Notes under the pieces: model-generated
Database searches by the model: none
What the model saw: only the letters and a program-made list of their open reading frames with translations
What the model was told of the DNA's origin: nothing
In this document: positions 19,560 through 29,439 of the stretch, one piece after another
Layout: each line of letters opens with the position of its first letter
Position numbering within the stretch: the first letter of the stretch is position 1
From: Polytrichum commune
Lineage: Eukaryota; Streptophyta; Polytrichopsida; Polytrichales; Polytrichaceae
Reading direction: 5' to 3'
Assembly (NCBI GenBank): GCA_950295325.1
Contig: OX485804.1
Location: 11,718,001 to 11,782,000, forward strand
Length of the DNA: 64,000 nucleotides
Translations under genes and position numbers: made by a program

Positions 19560-20480
19560 GGGAAACATGGCTATCAAAAAATGCGGGTTGTGATGGTGAG
19601 CCCGTGGTTTCCAAAAGGTTGTGAGGCTTAAATTGGGACAAGGATCATGTGCAAGTGGAGTTTGACCATACCATTGGTTCTAATGACAATGGTGGGCACT
19701 AAGGTGGATTCGGTAAGGAAAATGAAGGAGTGCTTTGAAAAGGGCTCCCACAAACCTCCAAAAGTATTTGGGGCCTAGAATACCGAATGCACCTAAAACC
19801 TTGGAGGGTATTAATTTTGGATTGAAATTTCAATTTGAAATGCTTAAAAGGTGGTGATGTTGGAATTGGTGCAAATGAGGCACCCGGGGCCTCTTAAGGC
19901 CTATGTGCGCTATTCAAACGCACAAGTGAAGGATACACCTAAAATGGACGACCTTGTGAGACATGCATCGTTTTAGGTGGGAATTCAAAAGCGGGTGGTG
20001 AATCCATGTCCGAGTCCCCAAAGCTTCTTGAGGACGTATCGGGAATCTTTAAGATTTGAAGAACATTGAAGTCGATGGTCCTAAAAAGAAGTTCGACGGC
20101 GTACCACCATGAAGTGGGTTTAGCCGAAAAAGGTCTCAAGGAAATGGGCGTAAGTAGTGTGGCCGTTATACCAAGGCAAATCATGCTCGTTCCGCGGACG
20201 CAATGTGGGAAGGTGGCTTTGTGGTACCAAGCCAAATCATATTTGTGCCGTATGCGGAATGTTAGAAGTTGGTTTTATGCTACTAATCCATATAATGTTT
20301 GGGCCGCGGACGGAATGTTACAATGTGAATTGGTGGTACCAAGCTAGAACATATTTGTGCCGCGGACGGGATGTTAAAAGTTGGCTTTGCGGACCAAGCC
20401 AAAACATATTGTTGCCGTGGACCGAATGTTAGACTATGGCTTGGTGGCCAAGGCTAATAACCTTAAGCCAAGGCCAAGTC
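19560..20480 (+). pseudogene. GY2 gag-like leader with ~50-bp repeats
   Basis: Degenerate sequence in the gag position. From about 20150 to 20440 there are roughly six imperfect units of 50-55 bp, each with a core like GCCGCGGACGGAATGTT followed by GGCTTTG and ACCAAGCC. The repeated codons give Cys-rich peptides in one frame (for example WCRGRNVERWLYA in other copies), which could be an eroded run of zinc knuckles, but the CCHC spacing is not intact. This copy is more diverged than GY3 to GY5. Confidence 0.6.
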
Positions 20481-20676
20481 TTTTATACCTTGAGGCTCAA
20501 GTAATCGGAGATATGTCTCATGAGTTGACAAAGAGGCAATGGACTCTTTCATGAGCCCAAAGCTCATAAGGGGGTTGGGGCTTGTCGACGCATAGAGCGG
20601 GCAAGCCCACCAAGGTGCGGTTTGCAAAGGGCGAACCGCATGAAGCAAAGGAAGCCGCGATGCATGTAACCTTTCA

Positions 20677-20970
20677 ATGTGGGACATTGAATTTTGTCAA
20701 AATTTCACACCATGTGAAATTAATAAGGTGCATGTCATTGTAAAGGTCACCTTCTTTGAAACTCACATGATAGATGTGAGGCCGAAGCCGGTGTGCTTGC
20801 GGTGCATTATGATGTGTCATAATGACAAGGAGATGAAGTTCAAATTGACAAGGAGTCCTATGGTAGGAGGATCCAAGTTGAATTTGGTCTTAATGGACCA
20901 AATGCAAAATGGAAAACATAATGGTTGGAGTTCAATTGGAGCAACTCCAAAGAACTTATGGGGAGGCTAG
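20677..20970 (+). pseudogene. GY2 protease-region remnant
   Basis: It encodes FCQNFTPCEINKVHVIVKVT, FFETHMIDVRPKPVCLRC and GGSKLNLVLMDQM, the same block as in the other copies. No catalytic DTG/DSG motif is present. One frame stays open across the piece, but it is cut off from the RT remnant by stops. Confidence 0.6.
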
Positions 20971-20989
20971 GAAAGATGGGCCTCCCCTA

Positions 20990-22280
20990 AACCGTTTGGT
21001 GGGATGTTGGTGAGATACAAGGATGTATTCACCAATGTGTTGCCCAAAAAGTTACCGCCAAGGAGTGAAAAATAACTTTGCTCAACAAGATATTGAGTTT
21101 TTGAGGTATGTGGTGACAAAGGAAGTTGGTGGAAGAACATGAAAAATGTCAAGGCAATCCAAGAGGAGAATTGGTCTTTGACTCAAAAAAACGGCTAAGT
21201 TAGGTCATTTGTTAGCCTAGCCAACTGCTACCACCATTTCATTCAAGGTTTTTCTAAGGTTGCTAGGACCTTAGTCAATTTGTTGAAAAAAAAAATGGCT
21301 ATCCCAAGAGTGGGATGAGCCTTTTCACCAATTCTTTTGGGGAGCTTAAGACGAAGTTCTCTTCGCCGCCCGTGATCAAGTTTGAGGAGCTTGACAAATC
21401 TTTTGAGGTGCATACGGGGGCGAGTGATTTTACCATTGGTGGATGTTGATCCAAGATGGATGCCCATTGCATATGGGAGTATTAAGCTTAATGGTTGTTG
21501 AACCTTGCGCGACTTGTGAAAGAAATGGCTAACCCAAGAGTGGGATGAGCCTTTTCACCAAGTCTTTGAAGGAGCTTATGACGACGTTCTCTTCGCCGCC
21601 CGTGGTCAAGTTCCCGGAGCTTGACAAACCTTTTGAGGTACATATGGGGGCGAGTGATTTTACTATTGGCGGATGTTGATGATGCAAGATGGGTGGCCAT
21701 TGCGTATGGGAGCATGAAGCTCGATGGTTGTCCGACCTTGTGAAACTTGTGAAAGAAATGGCTATCCCAATAGTGGCATGAGCCTTTTCACCAAGTCTTT
21801 GGGGAGCTTAAGACCAAGTTCTCTTCGCCGCCCGTGCTCAAGTTCGCGGAGTTTGACAAACCTCTTGAGGTGCATATGGGGGTGAGTGCCTTTGCCAATG
21901 GTGGATTATGTGTAAGATGGATGGCCATTGCATATGGGAGCATGAAGCTCGATGGTTGTCAAAGAAGACAACCAACTCATGATAAAGAATTTCTTTGCCA
22001 TAGTGCATTGCTTGAAGAGGTGGCGACGCTATTTGGGGTCGCACAAAGCAAAGGTCTACATGGACAATGTGTCCTAAAAGAATTTTGACATACAAGCGCA
22101 AGTGAGCGCCAAGTCATTGTGGTGACATGATAGTTTGGCGCTTATAAAGGTGGATTTGATCCACAAACCGGACCGCGGAAATGTGGTGCCGGATGCGCGA
22201 AGTAGACCGGAAGAGTTCCAAGCAATGAGAACCATCCAAACCTTGTGGCTAATGTGTGCCGGCGAAGGAAACTTGTGATG
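20990..22280 (+). pseudogene. GY2 RT remnant and RNase H with three tandem start units
   Basis: The RT core is deleted as in GY1 (start of RT at about 21020-21070, then the far end from about 21080). RNase H start units begin at 21296, 21536 and 21759; only the last runs into the rest of RNase H (SMKLDGCQRRQPTHDKE, 21940-21990). Many stops are present. The fragment cannot encode a working reverse transcriptase. Confidence 0.85.
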
Positions 22281-22304
22281 CAAGATACGGGAGGGGTAAA
22301 TTAA

Positions 22305-23490
22305 CTACCCCAAAGCACAAAAACTTTTAGGTGAGCTTCGCAAGAGCAAGGTGCTCAAAGAGGTTAAGTTGGTGGACGGATTGTTCAAGTGCAAGCAAAG
22401 TTGGGTGTATGTGACACAAGGCAAGTTGAGGCTATCGGTTTTGAAGGAGGAATATGATAGTCTTATTGCCGGCCATAGAGGAGAAAGAAAAAGCCGCCAT
22501 AGAATGGTGTCAAAGAGGTACCATTGGCGGTGCATAAAAGAGAATATAACCCACTTTGCGAAGGCGTGAACAAAGTGCCAAGTGAACCGAGCCTCTTACC
22601 AAAAGCAAGGCGGTTTCTCGCAACCGTTGCCTATCCCGTCGGCACCATGGCATACTATGTGCATGGATTTGATCACAAGTTTGCCGGAGTCACATGGATA
22701 TGATACCATCTTGTTGATGGTAGAGCGGTTTGCCAAGTTGGCACACATGGTGCCGATTGTGGGAACCGCCACCGCGTTGGAGACCGCATAGCCTTTTCTC
22801 AAAGGATGGTTGAGGCACCACGGGTTGCCAAGAGTGATTGTGTGGGATCAAGATCCAAAGTTCACAAGTGCATTTTCAATGCATTTCTCTAAGGAGGTCG
22901 GAATGAAACTAAGGTTTAGCACGGCCTTGCATTCCCAAATGAATGGGAAAGCGGAGCATGTGAATGGAGTCTTGAAGCAATACTTGAGGAACTTGGTGGG
23001 GGCGGACCAAGGAGATTGGGCGGACTATGTGGGTCGAGCGGAGTGTAATTGCAATGTAGCCACGCACTTGGCTACCAAGGGGTGGTCTTTGGTGGTGGCT
23101 TATGGAGTGGATGCGCTCCAACCTATTAACCTAGCTCTCGAGGGGGCACATTCAACACTAGAGTTCAACCAAGATGGTGAGGACTTGGCCAAGAATGTAA
23201 ACAAGTCTTGGAGATGACCAAGTTGTTGGTGGAGAAAGCCCGAATGTGCTACGAAGTGCAAGTCAATGCCGGAAGACGCGAAGTGGAGTATGAGGTGGGC
23301 CAATAAGGTGTTGTTGAATGTGGACAACTTCACCTTGCCCAAAGGCCTTACTTCAAAAGTCCATGTCCAAAATTGGAGCTTCGTTTTCCATTGTGGAACA
23401 AGTGTTCAAGGACATGTATAAGTTGGAATTACCGCCGGAGATCAAAGTGCATCCGACATTTCATGTCTCAATACGAAAGTCATTTTAGGA
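22305..23490 (+). pseudogene. GY2 integrase remnant
   Basis: The zinc-binding region (KLVDGLFKCKQSWVYVTQGK, IAGHRGERK) runs to 22569. The core follows with MDLITSLPESHGYDTILL, a TAG stop after ATALETA (22789-22791), WDQDPKFTSAF and QMNGKAEHVNG. The C-terminal region includes KLELPPEIKVHPTFHVSI. Stops at the same places occur in the other copies. Confidence 0.87.
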
Positions 23491-23599
23491 CGACACCTTG
23501 TGGCCCGATCACAAGCAAGTGATTAGGCCACCTCCCGACCTTATGGAGGTCATTTGGAACATGAGGTAGGAGGGCACCCTCAAGTGTAGGAAGCCCAAG

Positions 23600-23770
23600 T
23601 GAAAATGAAAAAAAATGTACAAAAGAGTACTTGGTGAAATGGTGAGGATACCATGAAAAAGAAACCGCTTGGGTGGCGGCAAGAGACATGGTGAACACCA
23701 ATGAATAGGTGAAGCACTTTGAAGAAACTAAGGCTAAGGATTCCAATAAAAAGAAGCGTAGGCATTGATG
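23600..23770 (+). pseudogene. GY2 chromodomain remnant
   Basis: It reads YLVKW-stop-GYHEKETAWVAARDMVNTNE, the signature of a chromovirus integrase chromodomain (aromatic cage-type YLVKW.GY...W). The TGA between KW and GY is shared by all copies. In working chromoviruses this domain directs integration to marked chromatin. Confidence 0.85.
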
Positions 23771-23779
23771 AGGACATCA

Positions 23780-24581
23780 ATCTCCTTTAGTGGGGGAGAG
23801 ACGCTAGTAGCACACTTAGCTTCGAGGTTAATTACTCCACAACATGAACTTGTTCTTTGGCTTGAGGGAATAAAGTCCAAACTTTAGTGGTGGAAAGAGA
23901 AAAGTATGAGATGAGGTCCTAGTCTTGTACTTGTGCTTGGTTAATGGAAGAGGGGGAATAGATATGCCAAACTAGGTTGGGTAAGCCGAGTAATTGGGGC
24001 CATGGCTTGGAGGGGCCTTGGATAAAACCAAGAAACTTCTTAGTTGTGGGCTTGTCCGGGCGGGGGCAAGGTGATGGCGCGTGCTCATAAAAGTGCTACC
24101 CGCGAGCTAACGAGAGTTGGCGCATGGGAGTCATGAACCCATGTCTCGAAAGAGCAAAGTGGGAACCGAGTCGGGCGGGACTTGGCATCACCCCCGTGCG
24201 ATCGAGGCGTGGCTTAACAATGGAAAGCCATCTCGGAGTTGCAACCGAGACAACTTAGTGGAAGCGTTGAGGTCTCGCCTAGATGTGTCACGTTAGGCTA
24301 GTGGAGCCTAACGGGGGAGGCCCCAAAGGAGGGGCAACCCAAGTGAGTCCCAAAGTAGGTTGGTCTAGTATAGGTTAGGTCCTTGGATGAAAGATCCAAG
24401 GTCGCTAACGGACCACCTAGGAACGACACCTTTGGGACCATGCCAAATTTGAAGATGCATTGTGGGGGTCGCGCCCTAAGGTAAACACAATGCCGCACCA
24501 TAGAGGATGGCAACTTGAGAATTGGTGTGCCGACTACGAGTATAGTCGATGAGGGCATCGACTCCGTTTGGTGGGGGTGAG
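23780..24581 (+). other. GY2 3' untranslated region and polypurine tract
   Basis: About 800 bp of non-coding sequence is conserved between copies (GGGGGAGAGACGCTAGTAG, GGAAACTAGG-like and GGCGGGACTTGGCATC blocks). It ends in the polypurine tract GGTGGGGGTGAG (24570-24581) directly before the 3' LTR. No gene is seen. Confidence 0.85.
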
Positions 24582-25573
24582 TGTCGCGCACCTCTCCATG
24601 AGGAGTGCCCGAAACACCATGGGCACAAGGGGGACCCCGGAGTGACACCCGGGACTTGTGGCGCCGTTGGTGAGAGGGCCCAAGTGATCCTAGTGTGGGT
24701 GAGGGCCCCGGGCGTTGGGAACGCCTCCCACCCACGAAGACTAGGAGGCACAAGGGTAAGGCCATGAGCTATGCGTAGCTCATGGCGTGGTGATTCTAGA
24801 ATGCTCAAGAACACCTCAATCGGAGGTGTGAGCTAGGAGTTATGGCCATTTGAGTGGGGCGCTGTCCCGGGACAGCGCCCTGGTACAGCAGTGCCTGGGA
24901 GGGATTCCCGGGACTGCCAAGATTCAAACAGGCATAACTTCCCCAAGACTTGCTCGAATGGAGCAAGTGAGGAGTCCATCGGCATCTACGTGAAGCGTAG
25001 ATGAGGATGGAGCGGTTGGTTGTTATGATCAGACATCATACAAGGAAGTTATGATGGTCTGAAGCTGCTGGGGGGTTCTAGGCCCAGCAGCTAAAGGAAA
25101 TTGCCCACTTGGCCCCAACTCTTGGTAGAGAGACAAGAGGTTGGTTGACGGTGGGGTAGGGGCCCCGCGTGAAGTCCTAGAGGCTTATATGGGTGAGGTG
25201 GTGTGGCCTCACCCACCCGAGGCCGAACGGCACGGCCTCCATTGGCATTGGCCTAATGTGAGGCCATAGTTGCCTAGTATGGTTCGGGTTGTTGTAGTGT
25301 TGCTCCGGCAACGCGATGATCAACATAAGATTGGACTTCCATGGATGGAAGTCCACATCTAAGGATTGGTTACCGATTAAAGGGGTTGGTTAGCGATTAA
25401 GGGGTGAGTCCCGAAAGCAAAGTAGGAGGGTTGGTTCCCTCCTATGAACTATTGGTCCGGGGTAAGAGGAGCTATCCATTAGCATGGCGGAATGCGAATG
25501 GTTAGCGCTCGTAACCTTTGGTAGAAATGAAAATTGGCAAGATTGTCAAGGGGGGCTAGCAAGGGTTGCGACA
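24582..25573 (+). repeat. GY2 3' LTR (992 bp)
   Basis: It runs TGTCGCGCACC...GGTTGCGACA and has the same length as the 5' LTR. It is followed by ACGAA and then the copia frame. Confidence 0.96.
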
Positions 25574-27501
25574 ACGAAACACCGGCGGTCAAGGTGGACA
25601 TATCCGCCAAATCGGACGTGGACGAGTCGGAGGCCAACGGCGACGATCCTTTGGAGGAGCTCGACATCGAGGAGGAGGAGGATGCGGAGGCCAACATTCC
25701 GGCCACGAAATCCACTCGTAGCGCGGAGGCATCGAAACTTGACTATGGTAAGAAACCCGCAACCAAAGCACCTCCACCACCGCAACATAGCAATGAAACC
25801 ATGGGCCATTCTAGGTATCCGGATAGGGCACGCAAACCGCTCGGGGAATGGTGGAAGAACCACATTCCGCCGCCCCAAGACAAAGAGCATGCAAACATGG
25901 CAACCATCGGGGAACCTAGAAATGTGAGAGAGGCCATTCAATCGAGTGATGCGAGCGAGTGGGAGTTGGCTATGCAAGAGGAGTTCGAATCTCTCATTGC
26001 CAATGGCACGTGGGAGTTAACTCCGTTGCCGAAGGGCCGCAAGGCCGTGAAGTGCAAATGGGTGTTTAAAACGAAAAAAGATGCGAGAGGCGTGGTGGTT
26101 CGTTTCAAAGCAAGGTTAGTAACAAAGGGGTGCTCGCAAGTGGAAGGCGTAGACTTTAGCGAAACCTTTGCACCGGTGGCCAAATTCAACACCATTCGAG
26201 TTATACTCGCATTGGCGGCGGCCATGGGCTTGGAGATACATCAAATGGACGTCAAGACCGCATTCTTGAACGGCGAATTGGACGTGGTCATCTACATGGA
26301 GCAACCGGAGGGGTTCGTGCAAAAAGGCCGAGAGCATCTCGTATGCAAGTTGAGGAAAACGCTCTACGGATTGAAGCAATCCGGACGAGCATGGTACGAA
26401 TGCATTAACGTGTTCTTCGTGAACAAAGGCTTTACGAGGAGCCATGCGGATCACTCGTTGTATGTTTTGCAAACTTGCAACTACATTGTGATTGTCATCA
26501 TATATGTGGACGACCTCGTGATTTTGTCGGACGACGTGGACATGATCAACGAGTTGAAGGCTAGCCTCGAGCGCGAATTCGAGATGAGCGACCTCGGCGA
26601 GTTGCATTTCTTCCTCGGCGTTCATTTCGAGAGGGATAGGAGGTCGCGCACCATCACCATGCATCAACGAAGCTACATCGAAACCATTTTGGAGCGATTC
26701 GGCATGAGCGATTGCAAGCCCATCTCAACCCCGCTCGACACCAAGACCTCATTGGCCAATCTTTCGGAGGAGGAATACGAGGAGCATTCACACGAAATGA
26801 AGGACATTCCGTATCAAGACGCGGCGGGGTCGTTGATGTACGCAATGGTGGCCACAAGACCGGACCTCGCATTTGCGGTAAGCGTGGTAAGCCGCTATAT
26901 GTCGAAACCGGGTCCCATGCATTGGATGGCGGTCAAACGGATCATGCGCTACTTGAAGGGCACCTTAAATATGAAGTTGCGCATCGGAGGCAATCATATT
27001 AACGTCAAAGGGTATTCGGATGCGGATTGGGCCGGCGATGTGGAAAACCGTAGGTCCACGTCCGGGTACGTATTCTTTGTTGGAGACGGAGCCGTTTCGT
27101 GGAATAGCAAACGGCAACAAACGGTGGCACAATCAACAATGGAGGCGGAGTACATGGCCATGAACCGATGCACGAGGGAGGCCATTTGGCTAAGGCAATT
27201 AATGGAGGATGTAGGTTGTGTACAAGAGGAGGCCACGACCATCATGTGCGACAACCAAGGTTCTATGGCATTAGCTAAGAACCCAACCAACCATGATAGG
27301 TCGAAGCATATAGATGTGCAACACCATTTCATTAGAGCAAAAATTGAAAACAAAATTGTAGAGTTAGAATATTGTCCAACGCAATATATGGTAGCGGACA
27401 TTCTAACAAAGGCTTTAGCGAGAGATAGGCATGAGGGGTTAAGTGAAATAATGGGGTTGGAGTACAATGCCACCTCGCAAAATGGGAGTATTGGAAGATA
27501 G
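25574..27501 (+). CDS. Copia Gag-Pol polyprotein, C-terminal part (RT, RNase H)
   Basis: It resumes the copia ORF after GY2 with DETPAVKVDISAK, an acidic linker, then RT (KWVFKTKKDARGVVVRF, FNTIRVILALAAAMG, QMDVKTAFLNG, active-site YVDD at 26503-26514, LGELHFFLGV) and RNase H (YSDADWAGD, STMEAEYMA, CDNQGSMALAKN, HIDVQHHFIR, DILTKAL). Open throughout and intact at motif level. It ends NGSIGR-stop inside the 3' LTR. Its predicted protein is the same as in COP-A across this part. Expression as part of a polyprotein is blocked by GY2. Confidence 0.95.
27478..27488 (+). other. Copia polypurine tract
   Basis: CAAAATGGGAG lies directly before the TATTGG start of the 3' LTR, overlapping the last pol codons. 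This is the expected primer site for plus-strand synthesis. Confidence 0.75.
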
Positions 27502-27680
27502 AGTTAGGTTGCAACGGTGACATTGTCCCATATGGGTTGTCTACGCTGGTCCTAACCCATACATATAAATAAAGGCATAAGGGGAGGAGCTAATCACTCT
27601 CTCCATTGTATGCAACCATTGTGTATTGTGTTCTTGCTTCCTACGCTGATCTCTTTGCTTCTTCCTCTCATTTCCCAATA
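27489..27680 (+). repeat. COP-B 3' LTR (192 bp), chimeric
   Basis: Its first ~125 bases agree with the COP-A 3' LTR. After CCATTGTATGCAA it switches to a different version (CCATTGTGTATTG, TTCTTGCTTCCTACG, TTTCCCAATA). It ends at GTTGG of the GY6 LTR. The abrupt change suggests a recombination point near 27612. Confidence 0.85.
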
Positions 27681-27825
27681 GTTGGTTCCTTCCTATGAAC
27701 TATTTAGTCCGGGTAAGAGGAGCTAACCATTAGTGCGGCGGAATGCGAAGGGTTAGCGACTCGTAACCTTTGCTAGAATTGAAAATTGGCAAGATGGTCA
27801 AGGGGGGCTAGCAAGGGTTGTGACA
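27681..27825 (+). repeat. GY6 5' LTR remnant
   Basis: The last 145 bases of the gypsy LTR, beginning in GTTGGTTCC and ending GGTTGTGACA (one change from GCGACA). A primer site follows at 27828. The left side is replaced by COP-B. Confidence 0.9.
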
Positions 27826-28850
27826 CGTGGTATCAGAGCAGGGTTCCAATATTTGAGCTAGCACTTTGAGGTAGACATGGCTATCAAAAATACGGGTTGT
27901 GATGGTGAGCCCGGGGTTTCCAAAAGGTTGTGAGGCTCAAATTGGAACAAGGATCATGTGCAAATGGAGTTTGACCATACCATTGATTTTAATGGTAATG
28001 GTGGGCATGAGGGTGGATTCGGTGAGGAATATGGAGGTGTCCTTTGAAAGGGCTCCCGCAAACCTCAAATAGTATTTGGGGCCTAGAATACCGAATGCAC
28101 CCAAAACCTTGGAGGGCATTAATGTTGGATTGAAATTTCAATTCGAGATGCTTTGAAGGTTCGGATGTTGAAATGAACTTGGTGCTAATGAGGCACCTGG
28201 GGCCTCTTAATTGGCAAGATTGTTAAGGGACCTAGCAAGGGTTGCGACACTTGGTATCAGAGCAGGGTTCCAATATTTGAGCTAGCACTTTGAGGGAGAC
28301 ATGGCTATCAAAAATGCGGGTTATGATGGTGAGCCCGGGGTTTCCAAAAGGTTGTGAGGCTCAAATTGGAACAAGAATCATGTGCAAGTGGATTTTGACC
28401 ATACCATTGATTCTAATGACAATGGTGGGCATGAGGGTGGATTCGGTGAGGAAAATGGAGGAATGCTTTGAAAAGGCTCCCGCAAACCTCGAAAAGTATT
28501 CGGGGGCTAGAATACCGAATGCACCCAAAACCTTGGAGGGCATTAATGTTGGATTGAAATTCCAATTCGAAATGCTTGGAAGGTATTGATGTTGGAATGA
28601 ATTTGGTGCTAATGAGGCACCCGGGGCCTCTTAAGGCCTATGTGCGCTATTCAAACGCACAAATGAAGGATACACCTAAAACGGACGAGCTTTCTAAGAA
28701 ATGCATCGTTTTAGGTGGGGTTTTAAAAGCGGGTGGTGGATGCCTTGTTTAAGTCCCCAAGGCTTCTTGAGGACATGGTGGGGATCATAAAGTTAGCAAG
28801 ATCATTGAATCCGATGGTCCCGAAGAAAAGTTTGGTGGCGCATCACCACA
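27826..28850 (+). pseudogene. GY6 leader with a tandem duplication of LTR end, primer site and leader
   Basis: TGGTATCAGAGCAGGG occurs at 27828 and again at 28252. The second is preceded by a 40-base LTR end (28210-28249, TTGGCAAGATTG...GCGACA) stitched onto the end of the first leader copy at GGCCTCTTAA. So about 420 bp (LTR tail, primer site, leader) is present twice in tandem. The two copies differ by several substitutions. No open Gag frame is seen. Confidence 0.82.
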
Positions 28851-28919
28851 AGTGGCTTTAGCCAAAGTTGGTCCCAAAGAAATGAGTGCAAATTGTTTGG
28901 TTCATTTTACTTAGGCAAA

Positions 28920-29260
28920 ATATGTTGGTGCCGCTAACGGAATGTTGAAAGGTGGCTTTATGCTTCCAAGGCAAATCATACTCATGCCGCGGACGGAATG
29001 TTGGGAGGTGGGTTTGTCCTACCAAGGCAATTCATGTTCGTGCCGCAGACGGAGTGTGGGAAGGTGGCTTTGTGCTATCAAGGGAAAACATGTTTGTTTT
29101 GTGGAAAAATTATTGGAAATTACTTTTGTGGCACTAAACCAATTCATCCCACGGACAAAATGTTAAAAGTTGGCTTTGCGGACCGAGCCAAAACATATTG
29201 TTGCGGTGGACCGAGAATTAGATGGTGGCTTTGTGGCCAAGGCTAGTAGCCTTAAGCCAA
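28920..29260 (+). repeat. GY6 ~50-bp repeats in gag-like region
   Basis: About six imperfect units with the core GCCGCGGACGGAATGTT (28927-29170 most clearly), as in GY2 to GY5. Function unknown; this may be an eroded zinc-knuckle array. Confidence 0.65.
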
Positions 29261-29439
29261 GGCCAAGTCATGTATACCTTGAGGCTCAAATGAATGGGAG
29301 ATATGTCTCATGAGTTGTCAAAGAGGCAACGGACTCTTTCATGAGCCCAAAGCTCACAAGGGGGTTGGGGCTCGCGGACGGGTAGAGCCGGCAAGCCCAC
29401 CAAAATACGGTTTGCAAAGGGCGAACCGCATGAAGCAAA

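Larger units (their letters stand above)
18524..25573 (+). mobile_element. Chromovirus copy GY2, full-length, inside copia pol
   Basis: A 7,050-bp element with 992-bp LTRs at both ends, primer site, degenerate internal region and polypurine tract. Flanks are ACAAA (left) and ACGAA (right); ACGAA restores the copia frame as SVDETPAV, so the left copy has mutated once. The two LTRs differ at three positions seen by eye. It is absent as a full element, but present as a solo LTR, at the identical place in COP-A. Confidence 0.95.
15022..27680 (+). mobile_element. Copia copy COP-B, complete but interrupted by GY2
   Basis: A Ty1/copia element of about 5.6 kb once GY2 (18524-25573) and one target copy are removed. 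Order: 192-bp LTR, PBS, long leader with 120-bp tandem repeats, one gag-pol ORF, polypurine tract, LTR. Left flank is TAATG (CATTA reversed) within inverted GY1; right flank is the LTR of GY6. Different hosts on its two sides and an LTR pair that differs more than expected show that it is a recombinant of two copia insertions. Confidence 0.95.
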
